From contig JAKSZU010000013.1 in assembly GCA_026018925.1 (NCBI GenBank), forward strand, positions 79,349,791 to 79,413,790: a stretch of DNA of 64,000 nucleotides, in the 5' to 3' direction. Position numbers and translations under genes: made by a program. The notes under the pieces were generated by a model. It was not told the DNA's origin and searched no databases. It saw nothing but the letters and a program-made list of their open reading frames with translations. This stretch comes from Tupaia tana. Its lineage: Eukaryota > Chordata > Mammalia > Scandentia > Tupaiidae. This document shows, in pieces, positions 33,111 through 44,439 of this stretch; position 1 is the first letter of the stretch, and the number at the start of each line of letters is the position of its first letter.

Positions 33111-34985
33111 TCTATTTATCTGAGCAAGCCAAACTACATTCACCCAGTTACCACCTTCTGACCCCAACATGTGAGCATCTGAGATGAATCCTAATATCAT
33201 CTCTTCCCAGCTGAGGAATTCCTGGAAAGAGAAAGACCCTCTTATATCTTTCTGCAGGAAGTAGGGGGCTTAGTTGGGGGGAAAATTCCTAGGGGGCCAT
33301 TTTCTTTATTGCTTCCAAGGAAAATGAAAGGGCCATTTGGAACCAGTGGAACAGGGCCCATGAAGAACATTCTCTGTGGATCTGCAGACCCATTATTGCC
33401 TGGGTCTTCTCATAACAATAGTTATTCATCTGACCTTTATTTCCACATTAGTCCAACTCCCACACTTGGTTCCAAAACAGGTCTTAAATTACTTAGGACC
33501 TAAGCCAAGTCAGGCTAAAAGAGGAAGTAACCTTGGCCAGGCCAGTGTTCCAGTACACTCTAAAAACGCCAAAACAAAGACAGGGTGAAGTCTGATGAAA
33601 ATACCTGCAAACAATGAAAGCAAGATGTCTTCTTTAGGGACTAGCCCAAATTAAGAGTATGATGTCTATGGATAAAATAGGCAATGGAATCAGAAGACTT
33701 TCCAGAGGAAGGTCTTAGCAGTTAAGTCAGCTGATGACAATTACTGGATATCATAAATTTGCGCATGAATTAATTAAATGGGTACCCAGTTTTGGATGTC
33801 TGTTTTGACTCACAAAGGTCATCTCAAGAGTGATTAACTTAACATTGGCCTCTAGGGTGGCCCCATCCATTTTACTGCCCATATTAACTCTACTCTACAT
33901 ACTTTCCTCCAAGAATGCAATCTCAAATTGGACTCTACCGACTGAGGTTGTAGTAATTATACTTTGCCATCGTCATGCTAGTTCTACATTCTGACTCAAC
34001 TTCCTTGGAGAGGAAATGGATTTTAGTGCTGCTGTGAGATCTAATCTGTTAGCTCTGGCTTCTATGATACCAATTCAGCTATTCAAATGCTGAGTTTTCA
34101 TTGCATCAACTCTCTCTCCCTTGCCACTACACTTTTGATTTGGGTAAAGTGAGTTCCTCAGGGTTTGACAAGGACTGTGTATGATGGCACCAAAGAAGGA
34201 CAAAGTTTTTGGTTTTATGAGTCTTACTTACCAGTGAGTTTTAGAAAAAAGGGCTCAGATGGATTAAATAGCTTAAGATTGGCAGACTCTAAAAGTTTTA
34301 ACGTTATCTGGAGAAGGCTACAATGAGGAGTACCTTCAGTCGTTACACAATAACTTGCGTAATGTTCTGATGGTCAAATATTTCAGATGAAATATTTCAA
34401 TAAGTTGCTAGGTCCCTATGGATCTTACGGTCCAGACCTTTATATTTTTAACATCTAATATCAAATTTATAAATAGGGATCCTGGGATAGAGGATGAGAT
34501 TGAGAATTTAAAGAAAGCGTAATCTATGTAAAATATTGGGAATATAGCAAATTATCCCACCAAGTGCTTGGCTACTTTGGTAACCTGCAGATAATGTAGT
34601 TTCTGTCACAGCAAAAATCCTTCTCTCTATCTTTAAAGAGATGATTTTGGCTGCCAGGACACATCTAGAGGGCTCTGGGACAGAGAGAGTTATTTATCCT
34701 AGAATATTTGTAAAGGATTGTATCTAAATTATTAAACCACTTAATGATCTATTTTGAGGTTATCTGGTTATTGAAAGGAAGAGGAAGCACCAAGAGTAAC
34801 ACTAACCCCATCTCCCACCATCTCTTCCTCTCATCTTTTGAGAATTGAAAGAGGGAGGTCTGTGACCAGGTATTTATATTTTGGCCTTCACAAGATTTCA
34901 CTAAGTCCTTATCTTATATGGAAATGTCAGCTTTTTGAACCTGGGACAAAAATGAAGAGGAAATGAAGACTACAACTCTCATTAT
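33111..34985. other. Large unannotated stretch
   Basis: No SINE for 1.9 kb, unusual for this window. Frames are at most 70 codons. It could hold a degraded ERV interior or unique sequence; I cannot tell. Confidence 0.4.
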
Positions 34986-34998
34986 AAAAGCCTTTGTG

Positions 34999-35270
34999 GG
35001 GGACCAGCAGTTAGTGTAAGGGCTATGTTGCTGGACTCCCACATAGTCGACCACGGTTCGAGTCCCGGACCCAGCGGCTTAAATTCACACCAGGCACGTG
35101 TGCGTGCGTGCCCAAGATCTTGAGAGGAGAATGGAGGAGAAGGGATTGCTGCGTGGCCATTCTCCCTGGGGGGTGATTTCTCGCTTTCTGTCTCTCTGTC
35201 TCTCTCTGTCTTTCTGGTAAGCACACACTTCCTATAGCAAAAACCTCTCCAAAAAAAAGGAAGAAAAAAA
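34999..35270 (+). mobile_element. Long-form SINE with TSD
   Basis: aaaagcctttgtg at 34986-34998 and gcctttgtg at 35273-35281. The A box has a substitution (tagtgtaaggg). Tail a8ggaag a8. Confidence 0.95.
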
Positions 35271-35281
35271 AGGCCTTTGTG

Positions 35282-35615
35282 TATAAGAGGCCAAGTACCC
35301 AATTCACAAATTAGAAATGTTGGCTTTAAGTAAGCAATCATGGCAAGTTGAAGGATATATACAGTAACACTGGGCTTGACATTTAAAATGGGAACCCACA
35401 TTGGTTGACACATCAAAGGGTGAACCAACAACTACCTGCTTACTTATCCATTGGCCATAAGATGCAAAGAACCCATGCCCCCAAAATACACAGCAATAAC
35501 TAATTGGTTCAGCCACTATAATAGACTTATTCTACCATCCAAAGTCACCCAGATTATAGAAGAAAAGTTGTTATTAGTGTTTGAGTTTCTCATCAGAACT
35601 CATCTAGGTGACGGG
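35282..35615. other. Unannotated non-coding DNA
   Basis: Nothing recognised between the SINE and the LTR that follows. Confidence 0.4.
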
Positions 35616-36130
35616 TGTGAAAGTTGTAAGATTCAAAATGGAGTCATTTTGTCAACTTATGAAAATACCTGACTAAACTGAGTGGGGAAGGCCATGGACA
35701 AGGTGTTTTGTCATATTAGTACACCTCATAACAGAAACTGTCACGAGGACTTTGCCAGAACCACAACCCTGCATAAATAGCACTATAACCTAACATAAGG
35801 ACTACTTCTATGAGGTTATCTGCCCAGAAACTAACTGCCCAACCTATAACAGCTAATGCCAATGATGATTCCAACAACAAAGAATGGTGACAGTTCATCT
35901 TCATTACTAATCTCAAAACAATGATGAGGCTGCCCCCTACCCCCTACCCCACTTCCCACTTACGGTTTTTGTCTTTAAAACCTTCTTGAGGATTATAAGA
36001 CCTTAGTGAGCACTTTTTGGACCACCTGGATATGTTCATCCAGGCTGCATGCCAGATGTAATTCTCGTACAATGCCCAAATAAAATTTGTTTTATATACT
36101 TTTGACTCAGTATATCTTTTGGGGTTGACA
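35616..36130 (+). mobile_element. Solo endogenous retrovirus LTR with 4-bp TSD
   Basis: 515 bp from TG (tgtgaaagttgtaagattc) to CA (ggggttgaca), flanked by cggg on both sides (35612-35615 and 36131-36134). Contains a TTTAAAA box (35974-35980) and aataaaatttg (36080-36090) as the poly(A) signal, then a short U5. The 4-bp duplication is typical of ERV1/gammaretrovirus-like integration. No internal viral genes are adjacent, so it is a solo LTR. Confidence 0.8.
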
Positions 36131-37145
36131 CGGGGGAAATTCTGAAAGTAGCTTGCTGTGAGAAGGTCCTAAACTAACAGAAAGGTAGGAGTCTAAGGAA
36201 ACTCCGCAAGTGGAGCTTATATGTGGACTTGTGCAGTTCCCTAAATGAGGCTTGGCAGAACCAACAGTGGTGAGCTATTCTTTGGGGGAAACTCTCCTAA
36301 CCAGATGTCATGATGATCAATGAGTTCATCGAATCTTTTCCCCTTGGCCACTTACTTCCTATACCTTGTTCATGTACTAGGGCCTGAGTGTCTCTGATCT
36401 GAGTTGGGGAGTTCTCCTTGTTGGTCAGCACTTTGAAGGACGTATACAGTGTAATCTAAGCTTTGTGGGAGCACTAGTTCCCTTTTGGTGTCTTCTAGTG
36501 CCTTCTCCTGGGATCACGATCTGAATGTGGATCATACCAGGAGCTCTGCCAGACTATGGCACTGACCCTGATCCCATCGTCTGGCCAGGACAGACTGGAC
36601 CATTTTGTGAGTGGGGTCATCACTTGGCTGTGCAACTTTGCCTTCCCTGAATGAGTGACATCAACACCAAACCTGAGTTTCTAGATCTTGCAAGATAGAA
36701 ATCTAGACATTGCCTGAAGGCACCTCCCAGCTACATCTCCACACATTCATAAACTCATGAAGGGACACTGGGTAATCTCTCTGTGTGGGAAAGAAGTTGA
36801 ACTTTTAAACTGGACAGGCTCACTCAAGTGTCCCTAAGCTAGGATGGAGGGGGTGGACACATCTCTGACACCCCGTCAGTATGAGAAGGAGGTGGAAAGC
36901 AGGAAAATTATGCTGCTTTATTTCTTTCATGAAGTTGGAAGAGAGAAAGACAAAGAGAAGAAAAATAAGCACTCTTGAGAAGGTTCCATGCCACAATCCT
37001 CTAGCCAGCCAAGATCATGGATGTGTGTATCAATGTGTATAGGTCGATGAGGGAACCCAATTCACAATTGTCCATATGGATCCAGCTTCACTCCAACAGG
37101 GCCACCAAGCCATGCCACTCCTCTGCCACCAACCTGACCCAGTTA
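36131..37145. other. Unannotated non-coding DNA
   Basis: No recognisable element. A retroviral primer-binding site is not visible right after the LTR. Confidence 0.4.
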
Positions 37146-37270
37146 TGCTATTTAACAACAATGGCAAATACTTGTCAAGTGTTTACTCTGTGGGAGGCAT
37201 TATCTAAGCACTTTGCATATAGATAGTCATTTAAGCCTCCCAACAATGAGTCAAGGTACATAATGTTTTT
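37146..37270 (-). mobile_element. MIR SINE, left half
   Basis: aatacttgtcaagtgtttac, ctctgtgggaggcattatct and gcctcccaacaatgag; it continues after the SINE at 37398 (cattttacatatgggaaaag, tggttagtggttgacc). Confidence 0.8.
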
Positions 37271-37280
37271 GTTCCCATTT

Positions 37281-37387
37281 CTTTTTTATTTGGAGAGGTT
37301 TTTTTTTTTTTTGTTATTGTTGTTTTTCTTTTTCTTTCTTTCTTTTTTTTTGCTATAGGGCACGTGCACTTGCCAGAAAGACAGAGT
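37281..37387 (-). mobile_element. 5'-truncated long-form SINE with expanded internal T tract
   Basis: Only the last 40 or so bases of the SINE remain (ttgctatagggcacgtgcac...ccagaaagacagag). The five T of 'gaggtttttgctatag' has grown to about 55 bp of T-rich sequence with TTC and TTG interruptions. TSD gttcccattt at 37271-37280 and 37388-37397. Inserted in MIR. Confidence 0.88.
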
Positions 37388-37397
37388 GTTCCCATTT

Positions 37398-37520
37398 TAC
37401 ATATGGGAAAAGAGAAAGTGATGAGACATAGAAAGTGAAGGAATTTGATGCAGGTGGTTAGTGGTTGACCAGACTGTCAAACCCAGGTTGCTGCCCTGCT
37501 CCTGACACTATGCCTCTCCT
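37398..37520 (-). mobile_element. MIR SINE, right half
   Basis: Continuation of the MIR split by the truncated SINE. A second MIR-like phrase (ccccattttacagataataa, about 37581-37640) follows. Confidence 0.75.
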
Positions 37521-37549
37521 ATGACTATACTGCACTTTGTATTTTGAAT

Positions 37550-37660
37550 CCTCCCAGGTACACCTTGAACTTTACTGACCCCATTTTACAGATAATAAGT
37601 TGAGTTTCAGAGAGGTTAAATAACTTTTCCAAAAATTAGAGCCAAATGGGAACTTCAGTT
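37550..37660 (-). mobile_element. MIR-like fragment
   Basis: gaccccattttacagataat then gagtttcagagaggttaaat and aacttttccaaaaatt. Confidence 0.65.
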
Positions 37661-39892
37661 TCATACTTTTTCCTCACACAACACACTCAATAAGTTTATT
37701 TTCCAAAAAATTTAAAACCATTGAGAAAAAGACAAAAGGGAGGGAGGGGAGAACAATTTGAAAGAGAGGAAAAGATAAATATTTAGGGAACATTAAATTG
37801 ACAAAATATCTATTTTTCACACATGTTATGGATCTGAAGTTACACTGTGTGGGGGGTTAGAGCACAGCAATACAGTGTATGTCACAAATAAAATGTTCAT
37901 GCTTAGTTTACTTAATGACACAAAAGCCTCAAAGAGGATTGAAATAAACTGGGGCAATTAAAAAATAAACAAAAAATAAGACCTTCAGGGATTTAAAACT
38001 CAAACAAACATGTTTTTCCCTAATTAAAAAGAATTGTCATGGTCTCTCCTCTTTGGTTATTAGCGAGCTCTGCAGGATCACACACAATGTGCAGCTGACC
38101 ATTTGGGAGAAAGTATTTTGGCCCAACTGGGCAGCCTCCCTGGCCCATCCACAAAGGGTGGCACACTCCACAGAGCTGCTGCCATTCATCAAATAGGCTC
38201 TGCTTTTAGACTCAGCTTTTACATCCACCCCATGGGGAAGGGCAATTGTTCTTCCTGGTCCCAAGGGAAGACATCAGTTTGGCTGTGACAGTCCCCGAAT
38301 CACATGCATAATTGTTCTGGGGGAAGTATTATAGGACCAACAAAAAGAAATCTGTGCTGTATTATTTTGTAGGTTCCAACTGGTTGGATATAAAACAAAA
38401 CAAAAAAGAAATTACATACTTGATGCAAAATTAGAGCATTTAACATTTCTATTTCTTTTAGACATTTTAATCTGTTCCTCCATGAGGATAGCTAATGGTT
38501 GTCTAAAAGCTTTTGCCACTTTTCTACCGTATTTTAAGATGCCTATTTTCTTAGGCAGGTCCTTCCAACAAAACCATGTTCATTTTGTTCTTAGGATTTA
38601 TTTCCAAGGATACAGTTCTTAGAGTAATTTAGGAATTATCCAAAGAATTATTAAAGGATTTAAGAGTCTTAATATAGCAGTATTAATTTACTAAGGGATC
38701 TTTCAAGAAAATTTTCTGATAGTCTGATGGTGAGAAAAATCTTCAAAAAAAATATTGAAGCCATAGGCTTTGAAATTATGAATAATAAAAGAGATGGAGA
38801 AATATAACTTCATTGTTATGTCTTTTTATGTATAACTGTATATCAATATATATTTCATTTACATCAGGCAAAGTCTCTTGATAGTGCTGTGTTAATATTT
38901 TTTCCTCAAATATTTTATATTTTTCTATCATCATGAAGAGATACAAGATGTGTAAGCTGATCTGCAAGGAAGGATAATGTACTTGTTGACAAATGCCTTT
39001 TCTATTTACAGTTACATTCTCAAAGCTAATTAAATTCAACTTTGATCTGATTTTAATAAGAAGAACTATTTGGGTTTTAAAAATCATATTTAATATCAGA
39101 AAACCAGTCTTTTAAGCATTTCCTTGTGTTAGTGACTGCTGAATGAGCCAGATGGTCTTAATTAAACAACCAACCTTGAGCATAGCACAGTACACAAAAG
39201 CTCAATCAGTGACTTTGCTGATTTTTCTTCTCCTTCTGCACATTAACATTTCCATCTACAGCAGATGAGGTGCATCATTTTCTTTGCTCATATATCACCC
39301 CAATGATGAGTAGGAAATATTAAACTCTCCTCCACAGAGCACTGCTATAATATGGGGAGACATGCTGTGAAAGCTATGTATTCAAGTGCAGAAAGAGGTT
39401 CTTAACTTATTTCTAAAGGGGTGAGTTGCTCAACTAGCCAGCCTTTTCTTTCACCGAACCCAGGGGGTATCTCAGCAGTAACAACTGGAGCAGAGCTAGG
39501 AAAGGGACTATGGGAACAGCCCACTGATGCAAAGGATAGAAAAGAAGGACCTCTTGTGGTTGGGCAATTGAACAGGGACTGAGAAAATAGAGATAGTCTA
39601 AATCTGGGATTCTGCGTAGAAAGCTGTTTAATGAATGGAGCAAATCCTTTTCTCTGTATTCCTTTCCCAATCGCTAGCAAAGTCCATGCTGCTCTCGGAT
39701 GCTCACAGGCTAATTCTGTAAGGGAGGTCAGCGAAGAGCACCTTAATTCTGCAAGGGAGGTCAGAGAAGAAAACAAGGAAGAACTGACATCCTGGATGGA
39801 CTTATAAAATCAATACCTCTAGTAGTAACAACCCTGAGATTCTACACGCTTGCAAATGAGTTGAAAAGTTATTGTGTTCTGTTTTTAGAAGG
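37661..39892. other. Large unannotated, AT-rich stretch
   Basis: 2.2 kb without a SINE. Two imperfect direct copies of about 30 bp (taattctgtaagggaggtca at 39711 and taattctgcaagggaggtca at 39743) lie inside a 124-codon minus-strand frame (39402-39776) that I do not recognise; no support for a gene. Confidence 0.4.
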
Positions 39893-39900
39893 GAATGGTG

Positions 39901-40076
39901 TGGAGCTGGCAGGTGGCATGGTGGTTAAAGGCACTAGACTCTCACATGGCCAACTACAGTTGGAGTCCTGGACCTAGTGGCTTACTTTCTCACTTTTCTC
40001 TCTCTCTCTGTCTGATCAAACTGGAAAATAATAATAGTAGTAGTAATAATAAATAATGTTAAGCCCTTTAAAAAAA
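39901..40076 (+). mobile_element. Short-form SINE
   Basis: TSD gaatggtg (39893-39900, 40079-40086). B box lost one base match (agttggagtcctgg). Tail contains (AAT/AGT)n. Confidence 0.92.
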
Positions 40077-40086
40077 GTGAATGGTG

Positions 40087-40427
40087 ACATATCGAGCCTA
40101 AATTCCTTCCTATGTAACTGAAGAGGAGGAATTATTTTAGAGTGAGAGTGATAGGGGAAAAAAACGCAATACTATGACACTAATAAGCAGGCCCCAGATC
40201 AATGATCTAGGTTAGAATTCCATAATTTAGGCATGGCCCATAAGCAGTTTATCTTGTTTCTCTGGAATTCACTTTTCCAGGTGTACAACAGAGTTTTGCC
40301 TAAATCAGCAATGAGCAACCATTGGCCTAAAGAATACATGTGACCCACTGGGTTATGCATATGACCTCATGTGTGTGTTCATTTATGATAACTAGCATAA
40401 TCTTTGATTTAATTTAGGCATGGAGTT
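40087..40427. other. Unannotated non-coding DNA
   Basis: Nothing recognised apart from a phrase near 40308-40345 that may be a hAT terminus. Confidence 0.35.
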
Positions 40428-40440
40428 AGAAATTAGGAAG

Positions 40441-40578
40441 CTGCATGGCCAACCAATGTTCGAGTTCCGAACCTGGAGGCTTGCTTTCTCACTTTCTCTC
40501 TTGCTCGCTCTCACTCTGTCCCTCTCTGGTCAAATTAAAAGTAAATAAATAAATTTAATTTAATAATTCTTTAAAAAG
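40441..40578 (+). mobile_element. 5'-truncated short-form SINE with perfect TSD
   Basis: agaaattaggaag is at 40428-40440 and 40579-40591. The copy starts at ctgcatggccaaccaatgtt, so it lacks the A box and the first 45 or so bases; it must have been truncated during reverse transcription. Confidence 0.94.
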
Positions 40579-40668
40579 AGAAATTAGGAAGGTGCATCTT
40601 TGTTGTAATTTCTACAATATGCATAGAAATGAACATTTTAGTGACTGAAAGACAATGCCAAATTTTTT

Positions 40669-40910
40669 TTAAAATTTGCTATAGGGCACATAAACTTTGC
40701 GCTTGCCAGAGAGAGGCAGAAGGGGGGTGGGTAGTAAAGGAGGAATTGTCATGCCATAATCTCTTCTCTCCTTTCTTCTCTTCAGATTTTGGGCACACAT
40801 GCACACATGGTTCAGCATGTTTTTTTCAAGCTGTCAGGTCTAGGACTCGAACTGTGCAGTCTGTCATTTGAGATCCAGACAACTTAACTACCATGCCATT
40901 GGTTGGTCCA
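40669..40910 (-). mobile_element. Long-form SINE with TSD
   Basis: acaatgccaaattttttt at the left and acagtgccaaatttttta at the right. Retains tttgctatagggcacataaa and the head accatgccattggttggtcc. The C/G palindrome region is deleted. Confidence 0.92.
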
Positions 40911-40927
40911 ACAGTGCCAAATTTTTT

Positions 40928-41402
40928 AATTGGCATTTTTTTCTATTTAATATAATAGGTGACAAGTTATTAGAATATGTATTTCTCAAAAATAATCAAT
41001 AAAGCTATTTTTTTCATTTTTACTAAGAGAATATTTGCCACATGTACTTTTGGGGGGTTGAGGGTGGGCTAGCACAAAATAAAAAGTTTTCTGTTACTGA
41101 GTAGAATGTCTCTAACTCTTGTGGAGATAAATGACTAAAATTTCTCAAATTGGACTTTGTAGGTGGTACATAGCCAATAAATCTCAATTAGTCTATAGTA
41201 ATTCTTTATACAGCTAAAATTGGGGTCTTTTAACTAGATTCCTTGGAACGATTGTGCTTTCTGCATTTTGTTAACTGAAATAATGGTCAATCAAATCAAC
41301 CAGCAGCTTTTCTGATACTTGCTGATAATTATTTAGGATGCTAGAAGGAGGAAGACAACTAACAGGGACTTGTTTCATTTTTCTAATTCCATTTTTTAAA
41401 CA
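40928..41402. other. Unannotated AT-rich DNA
   Basis: Nothing recognised. Confidence 0.4.
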
Positions 41403-41408
41403 ATTCTT

Positions 41409-41654
41409 GGGACCAGCAGTTGGTGTAATGGCTATGTTGCTGGACTCCCATGTAGTCGACTGCAGTTCGAGTCCAGGACCCGGTGGCTTAAACTCACACC
41501 GGGCGTGTGTGCATGCGTGCCCAAGATCCTGAGAGGAGAATGGAGGAGAAGGGATTGTGGCGTGGCCATCATACCTGAAGGGTGATTTCTCGCTTTCTGT
41601 CTCTGTCTTTCTGGCAAGCGCACACACCCTATAGCAAAAACCTCTCCAAAAAAA
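41409..41654 (+). mobile_element. Long-form SINE
   Basis: TSD attctt at both ends. Lost the palindrome (catacctgaaggg). Next to a different, minus-strand SINE-like element on its right. Confidence 0.95.
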
Positions 41655-41661
41655 AATTCTT

Positions 41662-41892
41662 TTAAATTTGCTTATCCATTGCTTTTATGTGCAAGAGACA
41701 GACAGAGATGGAGCGTCTTCAAAAGGGTATTGACACCTCAATCTACCTCCTGACTCAGCCAGTTTCAGATCAATGGGTACATGCATGCCCTGTGTATTCG
41801 GGGAGGTCTCTGGATACAAACCTGGAACTGTCCTATGTGGGCCAGCCTCTAAAGCATCTTGTTTTACCACTGCACCATTGTTTGGCGTCTTC
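41662..41892 (-). mobile_element. Third SINE-like family (tRNA-related), copy 1
   Basis: On the minus strand the head reads ggtgcagtggtaaaacaag with a B-box-like ggtttgtatcc about 40 bp later, then a CT-rich segment and a tail before aagcaatggataagcaaatt. Unlike the main SINE. Related pieces are at 57737 and 59112. Confidence 0.5.
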
Positions 41893-42039
41893 ACTCCATT
41901 TTTGAAAACTCTTTCTAGCTCTATGAGCTTTCCTTATGGATTCCAAACCACATGTGTAATTAAAGCTCCAAAGAATAAAGTGACTGTCAGCAAATTGCCA
42001 CCCTAGAAAACAAACTGCTACGACAATACATTTCCAGTT

Positions 42040-42560
42040 ATTCTCCCGGCTTCCATGCTTTTCCACTTCCAGCTCACACTATTCTTGGCCACCATGCTAT
42101 TCTACCCAAAGGCCACTCTGATCCTAATTCTTTACTACTCAGAAACCTTCAAAGCTTCCCTTCCACCTGGAAAAGCAAACCTGGGATTTTTCACATGGTC
42201 TTTACTACCTCCTGCCATTGCTGAACGAATGTTCTCATTAAACTTCACTGAGTTGATTTTTCCCCCCTCTGTATTTTATTTACTCTCCTCTTCCTAGTTG
42301 GATGGCCCCGTCTGCCTCCTCCCGACTTCCATGTCTCCAGAGATTTATTGATGTGCCCTTTTTAATGGATGTTTCCTCGAGAGCTAGAATCGTACTTACT
42401 CTTGGGATATTTCTTGGATGAGAAATGTACTCATTCTGCCTTTTAATATATTTGATTATTTGTATCTTATTACTTTTCAAGACTCTAAGCTTCCTGAAGC
42501 ATGGAACCAAGTCTCATTCATCTGCCTGCAAAATCACATTCTTTTCAATGCTCCAAACTG
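42040..42560 (+). mobile_element. L2 LINE 3' fragment
   Basis: aaaccttcaaagcttccctt, tttcaagactctaagcttcc and aagcatggaaccaagtctca follow L2 3'-end order. Confidence 0.6.
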
Positions 42561-42639
42561 CTGCTTTCCTTTGGAGGAGCAGCTAAACCATCGAAAGGTA
42601 GTATGTAGCCTTCAAAAGGGAGACATCTGATTGGTGCTA

Positions 42640-42960
42640 TCATTGTTTTTTATTTTTATTTTGTTTTATGCATTCAATCACTGTATATCATTACAGCTTG
42701 CCAAATGAATTTTCCCAGCATGAATACACTGCATATTAGCCCAGTTAAAGATATGATCATACATGCTATCATCAACAGATAATCTCCCATTTTTGTGTCC
42801 GTTCCCTTAAATGTTTTGCTTTTTTCTTTTTCCCCTTGATTTCCTTCTTCTCACCCTCCCCCATTCCCACTCTCCTCCCACACTTTCTCTAGTATCCGCA
42901 ATTGTTTTTGTAGGTAGCCTTTAAATTCTGTCTCCTGTCACCCATTAAAGTGCTGAGTCA
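42640..42960 (-). mobile_element. Lineage-specific L1 3' end
   Basis: atcactgtatatcattacag, catgaatacactgcatatta, gttaaagatatgatcata and tatcatcaacagataatc, then a C/T-rich tract. Close to the copies at 10419 and 55125. Confidence 0.8.
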
Positions 42961-43132
42961 CACTGGTGCGACATCTCCCAACATAAACACACACACACAC
43001 CCCTGCACCTTAAGTAGGCCAGTGCATGGTCTGAATCCTCAGTAAAGACCACCTTTATCAGCTTGTCCTTCTTAGCCTAGCAAATGTTTTTGCAATCCAG
43101 AAAGGGCTGGAGGGATTCATTTCTTGCCACCT

Positions 43133-43410
43133 GTATTAATTCCCTAGGGCTGTTTTAACAAATTACTGCGAACTGGGTGGCTTAAAACAACAGGAATTTA
43201 CTCTCACAATTCAAAGGGCCAAAAGTCTGAAATCAAGGTGTCAGCATGATCTTACTGAAAGCTAACAGGGGACCCTTTCTTGCCTCTTCCTAGCTCCAGG
43301 GTCTTCCAGCAATCCTTGGTGTTCCCAGGATTCTGACTGCACTAGCCAATGCTTCATCTTCCATAGTGCTCCCCCCAGTGTCTCCTCAATTTGCATCTCT
43401 CTCTTTTTCA
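43133..43410 (-). mobile_element. MaLR-type LTR, left part
   Basis: tattaattccctagggctgt, aactgggtggcttaaaacaa and ctgaaatcaaggtgtcagca. The LTR resumes at 43894 and ends near 44075 (ttgaatgtatcttttgggag). Confidence 0.75.
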
Positions 43411-43434
43411 TTTTTTTAAAGAATTATCTATTTA
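43411..43434 (-). mobile_element. Short-form SINE, tail part left of a nested SINE
   Basis: T-rich tail complement ending in the first TSD copy (43418-43434) of the nested SINE; the body follows at 43703-43893. Confidence 0.75.
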
Positions 43435-43702
43435 GGGACCAGCAGTTAGCGTAATGGCTATGTCGCTGGACTCCTGTGTAGTCAACCGTGGTTCAAGTCC
43501 CGGACTCAGCGGCTTAAACTCACACTGGGCGCATGTGCGTGTGTGCCCAAGAGGAGAATGGAGGAGAAGGGATTGCGGCGTGGCCATCCCCCCTGGGGGG
43601 TGATTTCTCGCTTTCTGTCTCTCTGTTTCTCTCTGTCTTTCTGGTGAGTGCACGTACCCTGTAGCAAAAACCTCTCCAAAAAAAAAAAAAAAAAAGAAAA
43701 AG
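43435..43702 (+). mobile_element. Long-form SINE nested in another SINE
   Basis: aaagaattatctattta at 43418-43434 and exactly at 43703-43719. It lost about 20 bp after gtgtgcccaag. Inserted in the AT-rich tail of the minus-strand short SINE. Confidence 0.97.
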
Positions 43703-43893
43703 AAAGAATTATCTATTTATTTAAATCCATCTATTATTATTTTTTAATTTGACTAGAGAGAGACAGAGAGAGAGAGAGAGAAAGGGAAAGTGAGAAAGCA
43801 AGCCATCTGATTCAGGACTCAGACTCTCAAACTGCAGTTGGCCATGTGGGAGTCCAGCGCCCCAACCACCCCACCATACCACCTACTGGCCCC
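43703..43893 (-). mobile_element. Short-form SINE, body part right of the nested SINE
   Basis: tttgactagagagagacaga, gaaagcaagccatctgattc, head ccataccacctactggcccc. A duplicated 'actcagactctcaaactg' patch lies near the B box. Confidence 0.9.
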
Positions 43894-44075
43894 TATCAAT
43901 GTGTATTTCTTTGATAAAGATGCCAGGCATCTGGGATTAAGGGCCACCCTAATCCAACGTGACTTCATCTCAACTTGCTTAAACCTTCAAAGGCCCTAAT
44001 TCCAAAGGAGGTCACATTCACAGGTACTGAGGTTAGGACTTGAATGTATCTTTTGGGAGGCACAACACAAACCCC
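43894..44075 (-). mobile_element. MaLR-type LTR, right part
   Basis: aaggccctaattccaaagga, aggttaggacttgaatgtat and ggcacaacacaaacccca close the LTR split by two SINEs. Confidence 0.75.
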
Positions 44076-44224
44076 AGAAGTACCCACAGCCCACCCCTTG
44101 CAGCTTTTACTCACAACGAGTTACATTAATGTCATCACTCATGGCGCTGAGGATGGGCACCTCAGCTGAAACCTCCCTCTGTCCTCTGCAAAGAGACAAT
44201 CATTACCCCAAAACCTTTGAAAAA

Positions 44225-44439
44225 AAAAATGTGGCTTCTTCTTTTTAAATTGATATATAACTTTCAAAAATTATTATTTAAAATTGTGCTATATATACAT
44301 AAATAATAAAATTTACTAGCTCAGCTGTTTGTAAGTATACAGTTCTGTGGCATTAAGTGCATTCATGTTCTCATGCAACCACCACCATCGCCACTGTCCA
44401 CCTTCTCTCTTGATCTTGCAAAACTGGAATTCTGGGCAC
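44225..44439 (-). mobile_element. L1M 3'-end fragment, left part
   Basis: taaattgatatataactttc, gtaagtatacagttctgtgg and ctcatgcaaccaccaccatc match an L1M 3' UTR in reverse. It resumes at 44678 (cttgcacctattaaacaatt). Confidence 0.65.

Noticed and set aside
34982..35431. 149-codon minus-strand frame
   Set aside because: More than half is the complement of the SINE at 34999-35270; the remainder shows no domain.
36131..37145. Proviral interior following the LTR
   Set aside because: The 4-bp TSD directly follows the LTR and no primer-binding site or gag-like frame is seen, which fits a solo LTR.
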